Assembly: GCA_900554135.1 (NCBI GenBank)
Contig: USFU01000048.1
Coordinates: forward strand, 1 to 9,901
From: an uncultured Collinsella sp.
GTDB lineage: Bacteria > Actinomycetota > Coriobacteriia > Coriobacteriales > Coriobacteriaceae
Length of the DNA: 9,901 nt
Direction: 5' to 3'
Under the pieces are notes generated by a model. The model was not told where the DNA came from. It ran no database searches and saw nothing but the letters and a program-made list of their open reading frames with translations. Below are positions 6,165 to 9,901 of the stretch, in pieces (within the stretch, counting starts at the first letter, position 1; the number at the start of each line of letters is the position of its first letter). Both the position numbers and the translations under genes were made by a program.

Positions 6165-6183
6165 TTTTCCTAGGCTAACAGTT
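6165..6183 (+). promoter_or_regulatory. Candidate DtxR/IdeR-type iron box
   Basis: TAGGCTAAC (6171-6179) matches the core of the DtxR/IdeR consensus TTAGGTTAGSCTAACCTAA without mismatch; over 19 bases about 11 agree, so one side is good and the other weak. It starts right after the -10 element, over the expected transcription start, the usual repressing position. Iron control of a flavodoxin operon would be sensible. Only a half-site is convincing. Confidence 0.38.
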
Positions 6184-6202
6184 TAGATCCGTAAGGAGCG
6201 CC

Positions 6203-6907
6203 GTGACTCGAACCATAGACATCCCAACGTTTCAGGCAGCAGTCGTGCGCAACTGCTCTCCCACGCTCGCGGGCATCAAGCCGGCATCGCTCTTTACCTA
6301 TCCCGGCGTCTACGCCCATCAGGATGGTTCGGGAGCGACCGCACCAATCGCAGATCGCCGTGTACGCCTGCTCAACGTTATCGCCCAGTGCAATCGCGAG
6401 CTTGACCCGCTCGGCATCCACCTGAGTGTTTTGGTCTGGCGGCCCTGCGGAGCGCTCGTATACGCATATCGGCCCAATAGCCTCGCCACTTACCTTGCTG
6501 ACCCGCGCGCCAAAACGGCACTCGCCAAAGAGGGCTACGACACCGACAATCTGCCATTATGCCTTGCGCACCTGGCATCGCGCATCACGCTCGCAAGCAA
6601 TAACGCCGCGGAATGCGCATGCGGCCAAACCCGATGCGCATTGGACCATCAAGCCAACTGCAGCAAAGACTGCACCTGCGAGTTTCCGCACGAAATAGGC
6701 TACTTCCTTGGATATCCCTACGACGACGTGCATGAGTTTATCGTCCAGCGCGGCGAGAACTACAAGGTCTTTGGGGCCTGGAAGGTCTACGCAAATGTCG
6801 AGCAGGCGCTTGCGACGTTTGATGCCTACCGTGCCTGCACCCAATACTTCACCTTTGTCTATCAACAGGGCTGCACCCTGGGACAACTTGTCCAGGCAAC
6901 CCGATAG
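6203..6907 (+). CDS. DUF3793 family protein with a cysteine-rich insert
   Basis: About 234 residues, cytoplasmic, function unknown. Family signs are NCSPTLAGIKPASLF near the N-terminus (17-31), the middle strand VLVWRPCGALVYAYRP (76-91), and the conserved FPHEIGYFLGYPYDDVHEFI (161-180) followed by GENYKVFGAWKVYANVEQA. An unusual segment at 138-159 carries six cysteines (138, 140, 145, 153, 157, 159) just before the conserved block and could bind metal or a cluster. GTG 6203 has TAAGGAG (6192-6198), four bases upstream. A flavodoxin gene follows after 46 bases with its own ribosome site and no terminator between, so the two are likely co-transcribed. From memory, DUF3793 genes often sit near flavodoxin or iron genes; this suggests a redox or iron-linked role, but that is inference. 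Confidence 0.82.
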   Translation: MTRTIDIPTFQAAVVRNCSPTLAGIKPASLFTYPGVYAHQDGSGATAPIADRRVRLLNVIAQCNRELDPLGIHLSVLVWRPCGALVYAYRPNSLATYLADPRAKTALAKEGYDTDNLPLCLAHLASRITLASNNAAECACGQTRCALDHQANCSKDCTCEFPHEIGYFLGYPYDDVHEFIVQRGENYKVFGAWKVYANVEQALATFDAYRACTQYFTFVYQQGCTLGQLVQATR

Positions 6908-6953
6908 AGCATACAAAACGCGGCCGCACGCCGCACAACCGAAAGGAAAACAT

Positions 6954-7373
6954 ATGAGCAAGATCGCCGTCGTCTATTGGAGCGGCACGGGCAACACCGA
7001 GGCCATGGCAAACTTTGTCGCCGAAGGCACCACGTCCGCGGGCGCCGAGGCCGAAGTCATCCCCTGCGCCGACTTCTCCGCAGACAAGGCCGCCAGCTAT
7101 GACGCCATTGCCTTCGGCTGCCCCGCCATGGGTTCCGAGGAGCTTGAGTATGACGAGTTCCAGCCTATGTGGGACGAGGTCAAGGAGACCCTCGGCGATA
7201 AGAAGGTCGTCCTCTTTGGCTCCTATTCGTGGGCCGAGGGCGAGTGGATGGACAACTGGAAGGCCGACGCCGACGAGGCCGGCGTCAACGTCGTAGATTC
7301 CGTCATCTGCTACGACGCACCCGACGACAAGGGCGAAGCGGCCTGCCGCGCCCTTGGAGCCGAGCTCGCCTAG
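6954..7373 (+). CDS. Flavodoxin
   Basis: About 139 residues, the size of short-chain flavodoxins, small FMN-carrying electron donors that can stand in for ferredoxin. After the first strand (KIAVVYW) comes the phosphate-binding loop SGTGNTEAMA (10-19). The second FMN loop is FGCPAMGSEELEY (about 58-70) and the third is FGSYSWAEGEW, where Tyr and Trp can stack on the flavin. The chain is acidic, as expected. ATG 6954 has GAAAGGA (6941-6947), six bases upstream. The long upstream extension of the same frame lies inside the DUF3793 gene and is not coding. It is the second gene of an operon whose promoter carries an iron-box-like half-site, so induction on iron limitation is plausible. A strong hairpin terminator follows 57 bases downstream. 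Confidence 0.93.
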   Translation: MSKIAVVYWSGTGNTEAMANFVAEGTTSAGAEAEVIPCADFSADKAASYDAIAFGCPAMGSEELEYDEFQPMWDEVKETLGDKKVVLFGSYSWAEGEWMDNWKADADEAGVNVVDSVICYDAPDDKGEAACRALGAELA

Positions 7374-7430
7374 CGGCAATGAGCTCCGCCCGCAACGCGC
7401 TCTGCACCAAAACACATTCGCGTCCCAACA

Positions 7431-7465
7431 AAAACGGGAGCTGAATCACACCCAGCTCCCGTTTT
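7431..7465. terminator. Bidirectional terminator between flavodoxin and ABC operons
   Basis: Perfect 13-base arms AAAACGGGAGCTG (7431-7443) and CAGCTCCCGTTTT (7453-7465) with a 9-base loop. Because the arms begin with A-run and end with T-run, the hairpin gives a stem plus U-tract on both strands. It ends the flavodoxin operon (+) and the ABC transporter operon (-), whose last gene stops 25 bases away at 7491. Confidence 0.92.
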
Positions 7466-7490
7466 CTGCTATGTCAGTCATATAAAGCGG

Positions 7491-8243
7491 CTACGAGATA
7501 TTGCCCAAGAACGCCTTGGTGCGCTCGCTCTTGGGGTGGTCGAAGACCTCGCTCGGCGTACCCTCTTCCACGATAACGCCGCCGTCCATAAAGACCACGC
7601 GGTCGGCGACATCGCGGGCAAAGCCCATCTCGTGCGTCACCACGATCATGGTCATACCGTCACGTGCCAGGTCGCGCATGACACCCAGAACGTCGCGGAC
7701 AAGCTCGGGGTCAAGCGCTGACGTGGCCTCGTCAAAGAGCATCACGTGCGGATTCATCGACAGGGCGCGGGCGATCGCCACGCGCTGCTGCTGACCGCCC
7801 GAGAGCTGGCTCGGCATAAAGTCGATACGCTCGGCAAGGCCGACCTTGGTCAGCTCCTCGACGGCGATCTTCTCGGCCTCTTCCTTGCTGCGCTTGAGCA
7901 CCTTTTGCTGCGCGAGCATGACGTTCTTTTTGACTGACAGGTGCGGGAACAGATTGAACTGCTGGAACACCATACCCAGGTGCGTGCGCACCTTGTTAAG
8001 GTCGACGCCCTTGGCGCACACGTCCACGCCCTCAACGACAATCGAGCCGCTCGTGGGATGCTCTAGACGATTGATGCAGCGAAGCATCGTCGACTTGCCC
8101 GAGCCCGAGGGACCCAGGACTACGACGACCTCGCCCTTATGCACATCCAGATCGATATCGCGCAGGACCACGTTATCGCCAAAGGCCTTCTGGAGGTTCT
8201 TGATGCTGACGACAACCTCGTTCGAGTTATTGATTTCGCTCAT
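7491..8243 (-). CDS. Polar amino-acid ABC transporter, ATP-binding subunit (GlnQ/HisP type)
   Basis: About 250 residues, the standard length for GlnQ/HisP-type ATPases. It drives import by hydrolysing ATP at the inner face of the membrane as a dimer on the permease. All motifs are intact: Walker [10 protein letters not shown] (44-52), Q-loop [10 protein letters not shown] (92-101), signature LSGGQQQRV (147-155), Walker [15 protein letters not shown] (167-180) and the switch His in VVTHEMG (H204). ATG 8243 has AAGGAGG seven bases upstream. It is the last gene of the operon, 12 bases after the permease, and ends before the shared terminator. The substrate cannot be named; the family covers glutamine, glutamate, histidine, arginine and cystine importers. 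Confidence 0.95.
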   Translation of the reverse strand: MSEINNSNEVVVSIKNLQKAFGDNVVLRDIDLDVHKGEVVVVLGPSGSGKSTMLRCINRLEHPTSGSIVVEGVDVCAKGVDLNKVRTHLGMVFQQFNLFPHLSVKKNVMLAQQKVLKRSKEEAEKIAVEELTKVGLAERIDFMPSQLSGGQQQRVAIARALSMNPHVMLFDEATSALDPELVRDVLGVMRDLARDGMTMIVVTHEMGFARDVADRVVFMDGGVIVEEGTPSEVFDHPKSERTKAFLGNIS

Positions 8244-8255
8244 GATAGGACCTCC

Positions 8256-9617
8256 TTACAGACCGGCGATGTGATCGGCGGGCGTCGCGACGACCTGTCC
8301 GGCGCTCTTGGCGGGACGCTTCTTCTTAGTTTCGGCCGTGCCCAAAAGCCTCGCCTCAAGACCGCTCACCAAGCGCGCAAGCGGCAGGGTAATGACCAGA
8401 TAGAACAGGGCGGCAACCACATACGGCGTGATGGAGCCCGTCGTGGCCACGATGGTGCGGGCGTTCATGACGATCTCGACCACGCCCACGGCCGCGAGCA
8501 GCGACGTATCCTTGTAAAGCAGGATAAACTCGCTGGTCAGCGTAGGCAGGACATTGCGGAACGTCTGCGGAATCATAACGTAGAGCAGCGTCTGGAAGGC
8601 ATTCATGCCCAGCGAGCGAGCGGCCTCGTTTTGGCCCTTGGGGATCGACTGAATACCGGCGCGGAAGATCTCGCACAGGTAGGCGGACGAGTTCATGGCC
8701 ATGACGATGACGCCCAACACATAGTCGTCCACCTTGACGCCGGCAAGCGGCAGGCCAAAGAACGCGATGTAGATCTGCAGGAACGCCGGCGTACCACGGA
8801 TGATATTCACATAGATGCCGGCAAGGCAACGAAGGATGCGCGACTTGGAGATGCGCATGAGCGACAAGGCAAAGCCAAAGGGAATTGCCAGCGGAAACGC
8901 CACGAGCACGATCGAGAGCGACATGAGGAAGCCTTTGAAGACGATCGGCAGGCTCTGGACCAAAATGACCGGGTTCAGGAACAGGCGAAGGAACATGTTG
9001 GAATTCCATGCCTCGACCCACGGCTGCTCCTTAAGGTCGGCCAGGAAGTTATCGAATGCCGTCACGCCCTTAATCTCGACGGAAGGAATCTTGGAGATCT
9101 TCTTGGTCGAACCATCGGCCAAAGTGTAGGTGCCGCTAAAGGCCTCGTCGCCGCCCTCGACGGGGAAGGTCACGCCGTAGACCTCGACACGGAAATAACC
9201 GCCGGCGGGCGCCGTCTCACCAAAATCGATCTTGAGCGTCTGACCATCGACCTTGCACGTGGGCTTCATGGGCGTACGGTCCATAAGGTCATCGCCCGAG
9301 AGCATCGTCAGACGCGTGTCGTCCGCACCAAAGGTCGTGCCATCGACAAACGTCAGCGAAAGACCGCTCAGCTCCTCATCGGCATCGGCCTGGACCTCCC
9401 AGGTGATACGAGTCTCGGTGCCACCGACCACGTCGCTACCCGAACCAGTATTGGGTCGGGCGGTGATCTTTGCGGTCTCAAGTGCCTGAGCAGTCGAGGG
9501 CACGCAGGCCCCCGCGCATACCAGGGCGAGCGCCACAGCCAGGGCACAGGCCAGCTTTTGGAGCATCGAGGGCAGTGGATGGCTCTTGCCCATGGCTCCT
9601 TGGTTCAATCGAGACAA
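8256..9617 (-). CDS. Polar amino-acid ABC transporter permease with secreted N-terminal domain
   Basis: About 453 residues, roughly twice the 220-residue norm of HisM/GlnP permeases. Residues 21-45 look like a signal peptide (hydrophobic LACALAVALALV, cleavage after AQA). Then comes a beta-rich domain of about 135 residues (49-184), Ig-like in feel (ETRITWEVQADADEEL, GGYFRVEVYGVTFPV), which should lie outside the membrane. The permease follows: membrane helices from about 218, NIIRGTPAFLQIYI (271-284), and the EAA loop EAARSLGMNAFQTLLYVMIP (331-350) that docks the ATPase. The tail is Lys-rich. TTG 9617 has TAGGAG five bases upstream; ATG 9593 has AGGAG but only two bases away, and gives a more usual signal-peptide length, so the start is open. 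The extra domain may aid substrate capture or contact the binding protein. Confidence 0.88.
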   Translation of the reverse strand: MSRLNQGAMGKSHPLPSMLQKLACALAVALALVCAGACVPSTAQALETAKITARPNTGSGSDVVGGTETRITWEVQADADEELSGLSLTFVDGTTFGADDTRLTMLSGDDLMDRTPMKPTCKVDGQTLKIDFGETAPAGGYFRVEVYGVTFPVEGGDEAFSGTYTLADGSTKKISKIPSVEIKGVTAFDNFLADLKEQPWVEAWNSNMFLRLFLNPVILVQSLPIVFKGFLMSLSIVLVAFPLAIPFGFALSLMRISKSRILRCLAGIYVNIIRGTPAFLQIYIAFFGLPLAGVKVDDYVLGVIVMAMNSSAYLCEIFRAGIQSIPKGQNEAARSLGMNAFQTLLYVMIPQTFRNVLPTLTSEFILLYKDTSLLAAVGVVEIVMNARTIVATTGSITPYVVAALFYLVITLPLARLVSGLEARLLGTAETKKKRPAKSAGQVVATPADHIAGL

Positions 9618-9683
9618 GGTGGCTCCTAACGTTTAAGTTGCCGACATAACGGGGCGGGATGACGCCCATTCAAGAAACGCAAA

Positions 9684-9711
9684 GGCCCTCTCCGCCAAAA
9701 CGGAAAGGGCC
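9684..9711 (-). terminator. Hairpin between binding-protein and permease genes (partial terminator)
   Basis: On the minus strand, GGCCCTTTCCG and CGGAGAGGGCC pair over 11 bases with one U-G wobble and a 6-base loop, followed by TTTGCGTTTC. The T-run is interrupted, so termination is likely partial. It lies after the binding-protein stop and before the permease, where such hairpins commonly keep binding protein more abundant than the membrane subunits or protect the upstream mRNA end. No obvious separate promoter is seen before the permease. Confidence 0.75.
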
Positions 9712-9733
9712 CGCGCGCAATCAAGTAGTTATT

Positions 9734-9901
9734 TTACTTGATATTGTACTTAGCCATAAGGGCGTCAACGGTACCGTCATCGGTCAGGTCCTTGATGGCC
9801 TGGTTGACGTCGTCCTTGAGCTTAGTGTTGCCCTGGTTGATGGCGATGGCGTACTCCTCGCCGGTGCTGATCTGCTTGATGGTCTGGCAGGTGTTGAACT
9901 G
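9734..9901 (-). CDS. Amino-acid ABC transporter substrate-binding protein, C-terminus (partial)
   Basis: Only the last 55 codons plus TAA are in the window; the gene runs off the right edge. The end reads STGEEYAIAINQGNTKL, then KDDVNQAIKDLTDDGTVD and MAKYNI. The pattern 'GEEYAIA...GN..L...VN.A...L..DGT...L..KY' is typical of the C-terminal lobe of family 3 extracellular solute-binding proteins (HisJ/GlnH type). It is the first visible gene of the operon and supplies substrate to the permease-ATPase encoded downstream. Signal peptide and ligand-binding residues lie outside the window, so the substrate is unknown. Confidence 0.88.
   Translation of the reverse strand, partial: QFNTCQTIKQISTGEEYAIAINQGNTKLKDDVNQAIKDLTDDGTVDALMAKYNIK

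Noticed and set aside
8139..9629. A 496-codon open frame on the plus strand
   Set aside because: It lies opposite the permease and ATPase genes, has the His/Asp/Arg-rich composition of an antisense shadow in GC-rich DNA, and shows no ribosome site or family motif.

Overview
The window reads as ordinary chromosomal DNA from a high-GC, Gram-positive gut actinobacterium. I infer Coriobacteriia, most likely Collinsella. The reasons are GC-rich codon use, AGGAGG-type ribosome sites, a sortase-anchored wall protein with an LPHAG sorting signal, and actinobacterial/Firmicutes-type SOS boxes. The genus is an inference from style, not a match.

Region by region. (1) Positions 153-674 (-) hold a small protein that looks like only the nucleotide-binding half of an iron-type alcohol dehydrogenase. 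(2) Positions 823-2818 (+) are an SOS cassette: a clear promoter, two tandem LexA-type boxes, a UvrX/UmuC-like Y-family DNA polymerase, and an overlapping YolD-family gene. (3) Positions 2815-5373 (-) are a large wall-anchored protein. It has propeller-like repeats, a helical insert, an acidic 10-residue repeat, a Pro/Gly/Thr stalk and an LPHAG anchor. Its best-placed start codon is followed two codons later by an in-frame TGA. Its likely terminator lies inside the convergent yolD gene. (4) Positions 5645-7373 are a metal/redox block. A membrane-anchored heavy-metal-associated (HMA) protein (-) is divergent from a DUF3793 gene and a flavodoxin gene (+). The shared intergenic region carries a G/C-rich palindrome in front of the HMA gene and a DtxR/IdeR-like half-site at the DUF3793 promoter. 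(5) Positions 7491-9901 (-) are a polar amino-acid ABC uptake operon, transcribed as binding protein (C-terminus only, cut by the window edge), hairpin, permease, ATPase. The permease has an unusual secreted N-terminal domain.

How they work together. The polymerase and YolD are probably co-induced by DNA damage for translesion synthesis. The DUF3793-flavodoxin pair may be expressed under iron limitation, when flavodoxin can replace ferredoxin, beside a small metal-handling membrane protein. The ABC genes form one importer, with a hairpin after the binding-protein gene that probably lowers expression of the membrane and ATPase subunits. A strong two-way terminator separates the flavodoxin operon from the ABC operon. 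I see no tRNA, rRNA, CRISPR array, insertion sequence or phage gene. Nothing here is convincingly a new defence or mobile system. The most unusual items are the TGA-interrupted start of the wall protein, the terminator embedded in yolD, the fused permease and the cysteine-rich DUF3793 variant.
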